Source of the DNA: Chryseobacterium sp. YIM B08800
GTDB lineage: Bacteria; Bacteroidota; Bacteroidia; Flavobacteriales; Weeksellaceae
Reading direction: 5' to 3'
Assembly (NCBI RefSeq): GCF_026163565.1
Contig: NZ_JAPDKN010000051.1
Span: 1 to 41,470, forward strand
Length of the DNA stretch: 41,470 nt
The notes beneath the pieces are model-generated. The model was not told the DNA's origin. It did no database searches and saw only the letters and a list, made by a program, of their open reading frames with translations. Shown here piece after piece: positions 1 through 7,298 of this stretch. Position numbers and translations under genes: made by a program. The first letter of the stretch is position 1. The number at the start of each line of letters is the position of its first letter.

Positions 1-134
1 TCTGTAACGAATAATCTTATCTAAAACAGTAGTTTCTATTTTTTTTGCAGATTTTTATTTTCTTTAATTTCAAAATATGTTATGATAGCAAGCTCATTTT
101 AGAATTTGAAAGATTTAGTTAAGTAAATTTTTGA

Positions 135-305
135 ATGAAAAAATTACTAAAAACTCTGTTTATCTTCCATCTTTATTGTATACTTAATTTCTTAGCCAGG
201 ATAGAAGCGGTTACCCCAGAACTTGCGTTGGAGAGTTGGATGCATTTAGAGATGGAAAAGCAACGGCGTGAGGAGTATGAGCGGATAGCCGGAAGAAGCT
301 TCTAA
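135..305 (+). CDS. small exported or membrane-anchored hypothetical peptide (56 aa)
   Basis: A 56-codon reading frame starts at ATG and ends TAA. It encodes a basic start (MKKLLK), a hydrophobic segment at about residues 5-21, and a charged C-terminal half rich in Glu and Arg with MEKQRREEYER. This looks like a signal peptide or a single N-terminal membrane anchor followed by a short helical tail. I recognise no family. No clear TAnnTTTG promoter lies in front, and the next gene runs the other way. It could be a real small protein or a chance frame; the signal-like N-terminus favours a real one. Confidence 0.4.
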   Translation: MKKLLKTLFIFHLYCILNFLARIEAVTPELALESWMHLEMEKQRREEYERIAGRSF

Positions 306-377
306 GAAATATATTTATTAAACTAAATTATTTCAACGTCACATAAAAATATATTTACAATACCTTAAAATTTACAT

Positions 378-848
378 TTAAGAAGCAGTTACAGTAGAAT
401 CTTTATTTTCTAATAATTGAAAATGAAACTGAATATTCGCAATATTTTTCCAGGTTGCATATTTAAATAGAAAAAAACCGATTAGCATTCCCAAAGTATT
501 TAAAAAAACATCATCTATATCTGCAACGCCCCTTCCAGTAATATACTGTGCTGATTCGATCATACTTATAGCAATTAAAAAAAAGAAAGTAATTGGGATA
601 AAATGGTTGAATTTTTTGATGAATAATCCCAGCCAACCAAACGGACTAAACAAGAATATGTTTCCGAAAATATTAATAATAAAAGCCTGATTGTCTATAT
701 TATTATCATTAAAAAAATGCTGAATAGTAATAAACGGCTGATGCTGAATATAAGAAATTTCAGAAGGTTCTCTTCCGGATGCATAAAACATCATGTATAA
801 TAAAACGACGGTATATAAGGCAATAAATACTGCAAAATATCTTTTCAT
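378..848 (-). CDS. VanZ-like family membrane protein
   Basis: The protein has 156 residues and four hydrophobic segments (about 4-21, 55-76, 82-99 and 113-131). Its second half carries the VanZ-type pattern: NIFGNIFLFSPFGWLG, then an Ile-Glu-Ser-Ala-Gln stretch, then a GRGVADIDDVFLNTLG motif. VanZ of enterococci lowers teicoplanin sensitivity, but most VanZ-like proteins have no known role. Here it stands alone with no glycopeptide resistance genes, so resistance should not be inferred. It acts in the inner membrane. Length and motif order fit the family. The ATG at 846-848 gives a good start with a hydrophobic N-terminus. Confidence 0.8.
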   Translation of the reverse strand: MKRYFAVFIALYTVVLLYMMFYASGREPSEISYIQHQPFITIQHFFNDNNIDNQAFIINIFGNIFLFSPFGWLGLFIKKFNHFIPITFFFLIAISMIESAQYITGRGVADIDDVFLNTLGMLIGFFLFKYATWKNIANIQFHFQLLENKDSTVTAS

Positions 849-987
849 AGGTTTCCTTTTGGGATTAGTAATTAAAAAGAGGTTGTAGTGCTTATTAGTT
901 TTTAGATATATTATGTTAACAAAAATCTTACCTTAATAGTATGGTGTTTTGAAACTTTATAATTCTTTAGGATTATTTAACATAATA

Positions 988-1014
988 TAAAAAACCCCAC
1001 TTCTAAAAGTGAGG
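988..1014 (-). terminator. rho-independent terminator after the acyl-CoA carboxylase gene
   Basis: On the minus strand an 8-base-pair stem (CCTCACTT / AAGTGGGG, one G-U pair, four-base loop) is followed by six T. It lies 25 bases beyond the stop codon of the carboxylase gene. Confidence 0.8.
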
Positions 1015-1039
1015 CCAAATATTGTAAAATCGAGTAAAA

Positions 1040-2668
1040 TCACACTTGAATTACTCCCAAATTGAACTTTTCAGTAATCGGAGAGTGATTGGCTGCTTCA
1101 ATCCCCATAGAAATCCATTTTCTGGTATCGATAGGGTTGATGATTGCATCAGTCCACAATCTTGAAGCTGCGTAAGTTGCTTCCGTCTGTTTTTGATATT
1201 TTTTTGTGATGGTATCTAAAATTTCCTGGTGCTCTTCTTCAGTAATTACTTTTCCTTGTTTTTTCAAAGTAGATTCTTGGATCTGTGCTAAAACTTTCGC
1301 TGCCTGAGCTCCTCCCATTACAGCTAAATCTGCCCAAGGCCAAGCTACTATTAATCTCGGATCGTAAGCTTTTCCACACATTGCATAGTTTCCGGCACCA
1401 TAAGAATTTCCTGTTATGATCGTAAATTTAGGAACAACAGAATTAGAAACTGCATTCACCATTTTTGCACCGTCTTTAATGATTCCACCGTGTTCTGATT
1501 TTGAACCTACCATAAATCCTGTTACATCTTGTAAAAAGATCAAAGGAATTTTTCTTTGGTTACAGTTTGCAATAAATCTCGTCGCTTTGTCGGCAGAATC
1601 AGAATAAATTACTCCACCAAACTGCATTTCGCCTTTACCGCTTTTTACCAATTTTCTTTGGTTGGCAACAATTCCTACAGACCAACCGTCAACTCTTGCC
1701 GTTGCACAGATAATACTTTTACCGTAATCTGCTTTGTATTCTTCAAATTCAGAATTATCAACAATACATTTTATAATTTCTAAAGTATCGTATTGCTCTG
1801 CTCTGGAAACAGGCATAATTCCGAATATATTATCTATTTTTTCTTTAGGAGGAAAACTTTCTATTCTGTCGAAACCTGCTTTGTCATAGCTTCCTACAGA
1901 TTTCATAATATTTTTAATACGGTCTAAAGCATCTTTATCGTCTTTAGCTTTATAATCGGTAACTCCAGAAATTGCACAATGCGTTGTTGCTCCACCTAAA
2001 GTTTCGTTGTCAATAGTTTCTCCGATTGCAGCTTTTACCAAATAACTTCCTGCTAAGAAAATAGATCCGGTTTTATCCACAATCATCGCTTCGTCGCTCA
2101 TAATCGGAAGATAAGCACCACCTGCAACACAGCTTCCCATTACTGCTGAAATCTGAATAATTCCTGCAGCGCTCATTTTAGCATTATTTCTAAAGATCCT
2201 ACCAAACATTTCTTTATCAGGGAAAATTTCGTCCTGCATCGGTAGATAAACTCCTGCAGAATCTACCAGATAAATAATTGGAAGTCTGTTTTCCATGGCA
2301 ATTTCCTGCGCTCTCAGGTTTTTCTTTCCTGTAATTGGAAACCAAGCTCCAGCTTTTACCGAAGCGTCGTTTGCTACAACTAAACATTGCTTTCCGGAAA
2401 CATATCCCATTACAACCACAACACCACCACTTGGGCAACCGCCGTGCTCTTCATACATTTCAAAACCTGCAAAAGCACCAATTTCTATGGAATCTGAATT
2501 TTTATCAAGAAGATATTCTATTCTTTCTCTTGCCGTCATTTTTCCTTCGTCACGAAGTTTCTGAAGTCTTTTTTCGCCACCGCCTTTTTTAATTTCTGTA
2601 AGCAAACGATTGATTTCAGATAATTTTAATTTATTTTGATCTTCTCTTTTGTTAAATTCAATATCCAT
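1040..2668 (-). CDS. acyl-CoA carboxylase beta subunit (methylcrotonyl/propionyl-CoA carboxylase type)
   Basis: This 542-residue protein is a biotin-dependent carboxyltransferase subunit. It moves the carboxyl group from carboxybiotin to an acyl-CoA in the cytoplasm. The N-terminal half holds the acyl-CoA-binding crotonase fold (GAFAGFEMY, then ASVKAGAWFPITGKK, then MGSCVAGGAYLPIMSDE). The C-terminal half holds the carboxybiotin site (QFGGVIYSDSADKATRFI, FLQDVTGFMVG, GNSYGAGNYAMCGKAYDPR). The run FPDKEMFGRIFRNNAKMSA resembles methylcrotonyl-CoA carboxylase beta more than PccB, suggesting leucine breakdown, but substrate cannot be fixed from motifs. No biotin carboxylase or carrier gene is next to it, so its alpha partner must lie elsewhere. 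A TATCTTTA box about 25-32 bases upstream may be its -7 element. Confidence 0.9.
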   Translation of the reverse strand: MDIEFNKREDQNKLKLSEINRLLTEIKKGGGEKRLQKLRDEGKMTARERIEYLLDKNSDSIEIGAFAGFEMYEEHGGCPSGGVVVVMGYVSGKQCLVVANDASVKAGAWFPITGKKNLRAQEIAMENRLPIIYLVDSAGVYLPMQDEIFPDKEMFGRIFRNNAKMSAAGIIQISAVMGSCVAGGAYLPIMSDEAMIVDKTGSIFLAGSYLVKAAIGETIDNETLGGATTHCAISGVTDYKAKDDKDALDRIKNIMKSVGSYDKAGFDRIESFPPKEKIDNIFGIMPVSRAEQYDTLEIIKCIVDNSEFEEYKADYGKSIICATARVDGWSVGIVANQRKLVKSGKGEMQFGGVIYSDSADKATRFIANCNQRKIPLIFLQDVTGFMVGSKSEHGGIIKDGAKMVNAVSNSVVPKFTIITGNSYGAGNYAMCGKAYDPRLIVAWPWADLAVMGGAQAAKVLAQIQESTLKKQGKVITEEEHQEILDTITKKYQKQTEATYAASRLWTDAIINPIDTRKWISMGIEAANHSPITEKFNLGVIQV

Positions 2669-2808
2669 GAAATTTATATTTTAATCTGGCTAAAGATACT
2701 ATTTTTAGAAAAAGTGATAAAATATGTTTATTTTATTTTAATGATTTGGTAATCAGAAAATTATGATATTTTTAACAAATGATATGTTTTTTTTGGTGCA
2801 TATTTTGC

Positions 2809-2930
2809 TAACTTTACAGTAGAGTAATAGGAATGAAAGTTTCTATATAAATACTCTAAGTTCCTAGTTTATTTTTTTAATAGTTTATTATTTGAAGGCC
2901 CTGAAAGTTTTATAGATTTTCAGGGTTTTT
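2809..2930 (+). ncRNA. candidate small RNA: promoter-like box, foldable core, terminator
   Basis: The 453-base gap between the carboxylase and the EamA transporter has no convincing reading frame. It does have a possible -7 box (TAACTTTA, 2809-2816) and, about 80 bases on, a strong plus-strand terminator (2899-2930). Between them lie two complementary pairs in interleaved order: 2820-2826 with 2852-2858 (7 of 7), and 2828-2833 with 2861-2866 (6 of 6). These could form a pseudoknot or two alternative helices. The size (about 100-110 nt) would suit 6S-Flavo or Flavo-1 type RNAs known in flavobacteria, but I cannot match either. The -33 element is weak. Confidence 0.4.
2899..2930 (+). terminator. 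rho-independent terminator in a gene-free gap
   Basis: The stem CCCTGAAA (2899-2906) pairs with TTTCAGGG (2918-2925) and is followed by TTTTT. No plus-strand gene lies upstream of it, so it most likely ends an untranslated transcript. Confidence 0.75.
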
Positions 2931-3030
2931 GGATTCTTATACTCATTTCTGTTAGTTCTTTAATATCCAAATTTTAATATTGAGAAGCTAAATTAAATAA
3001 AAACTTATCCTTGACAAGAAAGTTGATGTT

Positions 3031-3050
3031 ATCATTAGAAATAATGATAC
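3031..3050. promoter_or_regulatory. operator-like inverted repeat before the EamA transporter operon
   Basis: TATCATTA and TAATGATA form a perfect 8-base inverted repeat around GAAA, 40 bases upstream of the -7 box of the next operon. It has no T-run, so it is more likely a protein-binding site than a terminator. No regulator gene is adjacent. Confidence 0.3.
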
Positions 3051-3070
3051 TCATCTTATATTTTTTTAAA

Positions 3071-3097
3071 TTTAATGAAAAGCTATTTGTAAATTTG
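3071..3097 (+). promoter_or_regulatory. flavobacterial promoter of the EamA/PorV-like operon
   Basis: A perfect TAAATTTG -7 box (3090-3097) has a T-rich -33 region about 16 bases before it. The predicted start near 3104 leaves a leader of about 18 bases before the ATG at 3122. Confidence 0.55.
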
Positions 3098-3121
3098 TCT
3101 GTTTAAAATTCAGAGGATCTT

Positions 3122-4000
3122 ATGCAGAAATTAGCACTTTTCAGATTACATTTAATTGTCTTTTTATGGGGATTCACAGCAATTTTAGGTAAACTGATTA
3201 CCGCAAATGCCCAAATTCTTGTTTTTTACAGAATGCTTTTTGCTGCGATATTTCTTTATGCATTTATAAGAATTTATAAAAAAGAGAGCATTAAAGTTTC
3301 AAAAAAACTATTCTTTCAGTTATCGGGAGTTGGTTTTTTTATGGCGCTGCATTGGTACTGCTTTTTTTATTCGATAAAAGTTTCCAATGTTTCTATTGCT
3401 TTAAGCTGCCTTTCGTTATCTACTTTGTTTGCCTCAGTTTTGGAACCGATTGTTTTTAAACGGAAAGTTGATATTTCTGAAGTGGTGATGGGAGCGGTGA
3501 TTGTAGCCTGTATTTTACTTATTTTTAAAACAGAGTTTCAGTACAAAGAAGGCATTTTTTACGGAGTTTTGTGCGCAATTTTCGGAACCGTATTCTCAGT
3601 TTTTAATGGAAAACTTTTCGGAAAAACCAGTTCAGGAAATATTATTTTCTATGAAATTTTTTCAGGATGGTTTATTTTAATGCTATTTTATTTGGCAACA
3701 GGACAAATCATGCAGATGGATGAAATAAATTATAGAGATCTTGCGTTAATAGGCTTGTTGGCAAGTGTATTTACAGCGTATCCTATGTTTGAATCTGTGA
3801 AGCTGATGAAATATATTTCGCCATTTACTTTAATTTTAACAGTTAATTTAGAACCAGTTTACGGAATTATACTAGCTTTTTTTATCTTTGGAGAATCAGA
3901 ACACATGAGCCCGGTATTTTATGTTGCATCTTTGGTTATGATTTTGGCAATTGTTGTAAATGCGCTGATAAAAACTAGAAAACAAAAAAACATTAACTAA
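3122..4000 (+). CDS. EamA-domain (DMT family) transporter
   Basis: This 292-residue protein has about ten hydrophobic segments arranged as two EamA repeats (roughly residues 5-140 and 150-285). Family-typical features include WGFTAILGK in helix 1, FYRMLFAAIFL in helix 2, and VNLEPVYGIILAFFIFGE near the end of repeat 2. Drug/metabolite transporters of this type usually export small metabolites or amino acids across the inner membrane; the substrate here is unknown. A barrel protein gene follows 13 bases after its stop, so they are probably co-transcribed. A TAAATTTG promoter lies just upstream. Confidence 0.85.
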   Translation: MQKLALFRLHLIVFLWGFTAILGKLITANAQILVFYRMLFAAIFLYAFIRIYKKESIKVSKKLFFQLSGVGFFMALHWYCFFYSIKVSNVSIALSCLSLSTLFASVLEPIVFKRKVDISEVVMGAVIVACILLIFKTEFQYKEGIFYGVLCAIFGTVFSVFNGKLFGKTSSGNIIFYEIFSGWFILMLFYLATGQIMQMDEINYRDLALIGLLASVFTAYPMFESVKLMKYISPFTLILTVNLEPVYGIILAFFIFGESEHMSPVFYVASLVMILAIVVNALIKTRKQKNIN

Positions 4001-4013
4001 GCATCTATTCTAC

Positions 4014-5096
4014 ATGATGAAAAAATATCTATTATTAGTATTTTCCCTTTTATTTGGGTTTTCTCAATCTCAGATTATCAGAAAATATTCCAATGAATTT
4101 TTAAATATCGGAGCCGGAGCCAGAGGAATCGGGATGGGAGGTGCCGTAATGACAAGTCAGGACGATGTATACTCACCAATGTGGAACCCTGCAGGTTTGA
4201 ACGGAATTACAAGAGATTGGCAAGGTGCGGCAATGCACGCAGAATATTTTGAATCTATCGCAAAATATGATTATTTGGCTTACGCAAAAGTTTTGGAAAC
4301 AGGAGTTTTCGGAGTTTCTGTTGTTCGTTTAGGGGTTGATAATATTTTAAATACAACTCAGCTAATCGATACGGAAGGAAATATTGATTACGATAAAATT
4401 ACGAAGTTCTCACAGTCAGATTATGCCGGAATTATTTCTTATGCATTCAATCCTGGAGGAAATCCGAAGTTGGATGTCGGTGTAAATGCTAAAATCGTTT
4501 ACAGAAATGTAGGGAAATTTGCAAACGGATATGGTTTTGGTTTTGATGTGGGTGCTATTTATAAAGCAGATAACGGCTGGAAATTTGGTGGGGTTCTTCG
4601 TGATGCTACAACTACCGTCAACTTCTGGTCTGTCAATCAAAAAGAATTGTCTACCATTGTAAACGGTGAAGAATTTAACCCTGCTCCAACCGATAAAATG
4701 GAATTGACAATGCCAAAGCTAAATGCAGGAGCAAGTAAATTATTTAATATTAACAGCAGTCTGTATGTTTTACCGGAAGCAGGAATCAATGTAGATTTTG
4801 CTAAAACGGCTGCTCTTCTTTCAACAGATTTTGCAAGTATCACACCTTATGCAGGAGCTGAATTGGGATATCAGAAAATGATTTTTGTGAGATTGGGAGT
4901 TAACAGATTTCAGTCGATTACCGATATTGAAGATCTTCAGAGAAAAGTTTCTTTTCAGCCGAGTGCAGGTATCGGAATCCGTTACAGAGGTTTAACACTT
5001 GATTATGCCATCAGTAATTCCGGAATCGGAGGTTCTAATTTTTATTCTAATTTCTTCTCATTAAAACTAGATATGGGAGAATTTAGAAATGATTAA
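4014..5096 (+). CDS. PorV/PorQ-like (UPF0164-type) outer membrane beta-barrel protein
   Basis: The protein has 360 residues. A signal peptide (cleavage likely near SQSQ, residues 17-20) is followed by the FadL/PorV-type N-terminus FLNIGAGARGIGMGGA, then SPMWNPAGLNG. The rest is alternating amphipathic strands with aromatic girdle residues, as expected for an outer membrane barrel of about 14 strands. PorV proper is a shuttle of the type IX secretion system. This protein lacks the exact PorV N-terminal pattern that I know, so I place it only in the wider PorV/PorQ family. It sits between a transporter and an unknown exported protein, probably in one operon. The next start codon (4017) is an equally good start. 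Confidence 0.75.
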   Translation: MMKKYLLLVFSLLFGFSQSQIIRKYSNEFLNIGAGARGIGMGGAVMTSQDDVYSPMWNPAGLNGITRDWQGAAMHAEYFESIAKYDYLAYAKVLETGVFGVSVVRLGVDNILNTTQLIDTEGNIDYDKITKFSQSDYAGIISYAFNPGGNPKLDVGVNAKIVYRNVGKFANGYGFGFDVGAIYKADNGWKFGGVLRDATTTVNFWSVNQKELSTIVNGEEFNPAPTDKMELTMPKLNAGASKLFNINSSLYVLPEAGINVDFAKTAALLSTDFASITPYAGAELGYQKMIFVRLGVNRFQSITDIEDLQRKVSFQPSAGIGIRYRGLTLDYAISNSGIGGSNFYSNFFSLKLDMGEFRND

Positions 5097-5121
5097 TTAT
5101 TATTTTATTTAAATAAATTGT

Positions 5122-5880
5122 ATGAAGAAGTTATCAGTCTTAATATCATCTTTTTGTGTAATGCTTTCGTATGCACAGAAAGTTTCAGATTATAAATATG
5201 TAGTCGTTCCGTCAGCTTTTGAAAGTTTTAAAAAAGACAATTACGGACTTAGTGCGTTTTTAACTAAAAACTTAAAATCTAAACAGTATACAATAATTTC
5301 TGAAAATAGAGGTCAATGGCCGGAAGAAGCCAATGTCAACCCATGTAGTGTTTTGAATGCAAATGTTTTGAATGATAGTGGTTTTCTAAGAAATAAAGTT
5401 ATTTTAGAACTTAAAGACTGCAACAGCAAAGTAGTTTCTTCTGAAAAAGGAAGTTCGTCAATAAAAGAGTTTGAAGAAGGTTTTCAGGATGCTTTGTCTA
5501 AAGCTTTGATCAATATTCCTATCTCAAGACCTGTTGAAAATCCAACTTTGAAACAGGAAGTTCAAGTTGTGAAAGAAACAACACAGGAAACTCCTAAAGT
5601 AAGCGAACAAAAATCTCAGACTTCAAAGGCAGAAAAATACAGCAACGGAAAATTAAGTCTTCAGAAAATTCAGATTGATGCCGCTCAATTTATTTTGGTA
5701 GACGGAAACAGTTCTGTTCCTTTTGCTACTTTCAAAGAAACGACCAAAAAAGATGTTTTCAGAGTTAAATTAGGTTCAGGCGAATCTACAACAGGATATT
5801 ATGAAAATGGAAATTTAGTAATTGAAATTCCGAAAAGTAACGACGAATATTCTAAAGAAGTATTTGCTCCAGTAAAATAG
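5122..5880 (+). CDS. exported hypothetical protein, partner of the PorV/PorQ-like barrel
   Basis: This 252-residue protein has a clear signal peptide (MKKLSVLISSFCVMLSYAQ, cleaved after about residue 19). An N-terminal domain (about 20-135) follows with the pattern YKYVVVPSAFESF and a conserved-looking Cys pair (NPCSVL, LKDCNSK). Next is a Gln/Lys/Thr-rich linker (about 140-180), then a small beta-rich C-terminal region. I do not recognise a family. It starts 25 bases after the barrel gene, so joint expression and possibly a shared role in the periplasm or at the outer membrane is likely. There is no lipobox. Confidence 0.7.
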   Translation: MKKLSVLISSFCVMLSYAQKVSDYKYVVVPSAFESFKKDNYGLSAFLTKNLKSKQYTIISENRGQWPEEANVNPCSVLNANVLNDSGFLRNKVILELKDCNSKVVSSEKGSSSIKEFEEGFQDALSKALINIPISRPVENPTLKQEVQVVKETTQETPKVSEQKSQTSKAEKYSNGKLSLQKIQIDAAQFILVDGNSSVPFATFKETTKKDVFRVKLGSGESTTGYYENGNLVIEIPKSNDEYSKEVFAPVK

Positions 5881-5905
5881 CTTTAAAACTTTTCCAGAAA
5901 AATAT

Positions 5906-5940
5906 AAAAAAGGCTTACCCGAAAATTTCAGGTAAGCCTT
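5906..5940 (-). terminator. terminator between the convergent barrel operon and FAS1 gene
   Basis: AAGGCTTACC (5910-5919) pairs perfectly with GGTAAGCCTT (5931-5940). On the minus strand the stem runs into six T, ending the FAS1 transcript. On the plus strand the tail is weaker, but it may stop both. Confidence 0.85.
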
Positions 5941-5967
5941 CCTTAAAATAAACCATAAAAACTAAAA

Positions 5968-6537
5968 TTAAGGCATCAACACCGTATCAATTACGTGTAT
6001 CACACCATTTGACTGATTAACATCTGCAATCGTAACTTTCGCTTTGTTACCTTTTGCATCGGTAACGTATAAATCTTTTCCTTTTGTCCAGAATGTAAGT
6101 TCTTCACCTTGTACTGTTTTCATCATTGCTTTACCGTTTCCTGCTTTTACCGCTGCCCAAACTTGTTTTGCGCTATATTTTCCGGGTAAAACATGATACG
6201 TAAGAATTTTTGTAAGCATTGCTTTATTCTCTGGTTTTACCAAATTTTCAACCGTTCCTGCAGGTAATTTTGCAAATGCTGCGTCGGTAGGAGCGAAAAC
6301 GGTAAATGGACCTTTACTTTGCAATGTTTCTACTAAACCTGCAGCTTTTACTGCGGCAACCAATGTCTTGTGGTCTTTAGAATTTACTGCGTTTTCAATA
6401 ATGTTTTTCGAAGGATACATTGCTGCTCCACCTACCATTACTGTTTTTTCTTTCATTTGCTGAGCAGCTGCATTTCCACTGAATGCGAATGATAAAGCCA
6501 CCACTCCAAATACTGCGATTTTTGATCTTGTGTTCAT
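5968..6537 (-). CDS. secreted fasciclin (FAS1) domain protein
   Basis: The protein has 189 residues: a signal peptide (cleavage near AAAQQ, about residue 26) and one FAS1 domain (about 45-188). The H1 region is TVFAPTDAAFAKLPAG, the YH motif is ILTYHVLPGKY, and the H2 end is NGVIHVIDTVLMP. FAS1 domains mediate adhesion or protein contacts at the cell surface. There is no lipobox, so it is periplasmic or secreted. It is transcribed away from an ECF sigma factor and RskA-like anti-sigma pair across a 214-base gap. In mycobacteria the FAS1 proteins MPT70/MPT83 are regulated by SigK-RskA, so control of this gene by its neighbour is a reasonable inference. Confidence 0.92.
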   Translation of the reverse strand: MNTRSKIAVFGVVALSFAFSGNAAAQQMKEKTVMVGGAAMYPSKNIIENAVNSKDHKTLVAAVKAAGLVETLQSKGPFTVFAPTDAAFAKLPAGTVENLVKPENKAMLTKILTYHVLPGKYSAKQVWAAVKAGNGKAMMKTVQGEELTFWTKGKDLYVTDAKGNKAKVTIADVNQSNGVIHVIDTVLMP

Positions 6538-6725
6538 TTCTTTAATTTTTTAAATTATTATTGAGTAAGTATTTTTGTTTGTTATCATCATCTACGAAGA
6601 TCAGTTTCGTTTAGATTTAAGAATTTAAATTTTAACAATAATTAACTGTAATGGATTATTTTTTAATCAAATCTGTGTGGTATGTAATTTTTAAAAGTTT
6701 TTTCTCATTATTTATTTTATTTTAT

Positions 6726-6733
6726 TACATTTG
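6726..6733 (+). promoter_or_regulatory. -7 box of the ECF sigma factor gene
   Basis: TACATTTG is a perfect TAnnTTTG box. The start of transcription is expected near 6740. That lies after the out-of-frame ATG at 6736 and 12 bases before the in-frame ATA at 6752, which matters for the choice of start codon. The -33 region is only T-rich (about 6698-6704). Confidence 0.5.
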
Positions 6734-6751
6734 AAATGAAAAATATTCACC

Positions 6752-7297
6752 ATAAAAACAAACTATTCAGAAGAAGAACTTATCGTTTTACTGAGACAGA
6801 AAAACGAAGCTGGTTTTCATCACTTGTATGATAACTATTCTGGTGCGTTGTATGGTGTAATCCTCAGAATTGTTCAGTCTAAAGAATATACAGAAGAGAT
6901 TATTCAGGATGTTTTTGTGAAAATCTGGAATTCCATTCATCAATATGATGCTACGAAAGGTAGATTTTATACTTGGATGATTAATATTGCAAGGAACACG
7001 GCAATTGATTATCTTAAATCTAAAAGCTTTCAAAATCAACTTAAAAACCAACCCATACCAGATTTCGTATATGAGAATGCGGAACTTACAACCACCAATA
7101 ATTCAGATTTTATTGGGTTTAATAAAGTGCTTGAAAGTTTGGAGTCTGATAAGCAGGAACTCATTGATCTTGCCTATTATCAAGGATTTACGCAGAGTGA
7201 AATATCAGAAAAACTGAATATGCCTTTAGGCACTGTTAAAACAAAAATGCGTAATGCATTGATTAAATTAAAAGACTTGTTAAAAGATTATCAATAA
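6752..7297 (+). CDS. ECF-type RNA polymerase sigma factor with probable ATA start
   Basis: From 6752 the frame encodes 181 residues, a normal length for ECF sigma factors. Region 2 spans about 10-90 (YSEEELIVLLRQKNEAGFHHLY, IIQDVFVKIWNSI, FYTWMINIARNTAIDYL). Region 4 spans about 125-178 (LIDLAYYQGFTQSEISEKL, LGTVKTKMRNALIKLK). The first ATG/GTG/TTG in frame is TTG at 6824, which would cut off the first helix of region 2. Upstream, the frame contains only ATA codons (6743, 6752) before a stop at 6737. I therefore prefer ATA at 6752. Other options are +1 slippage in the A-run at 6754-6758 from the ATG at 6736, or a sequence error. The anti-sigma gene follows one base later. Confidence 0.85.
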   Translation: MKTNYSEEELIVLLRQKNEAGFHHLYDNYSGALYGVILRIVQSKEYTEEIIQDVFVKIWNSIHQYDATKGRFYTWMINIARNTAIDYLKSKSFQNQLKNQPIPDFVYENAELTTTNNSDFIGFNKVLESLESDKQELIDLAYYQGFTQSEISEKLNMPLGTVKTKMRNALIKLKDLLKDYQ

Positions 7298-7298
7298 A

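Noticed and set aside
378..848. Glycopeptide resistance gene
   Set aside because: Only a VanZ-like domain is present; there are no vanA/H/X-type genes, and most VanZ-like proteins are not resistance factors.
2217..2592. Several frames inside the acyl-CoA carboxylase gene
   Set aside because: All overlap the conserved carboxyltransferase sequence on one or other strand and lack independent features.
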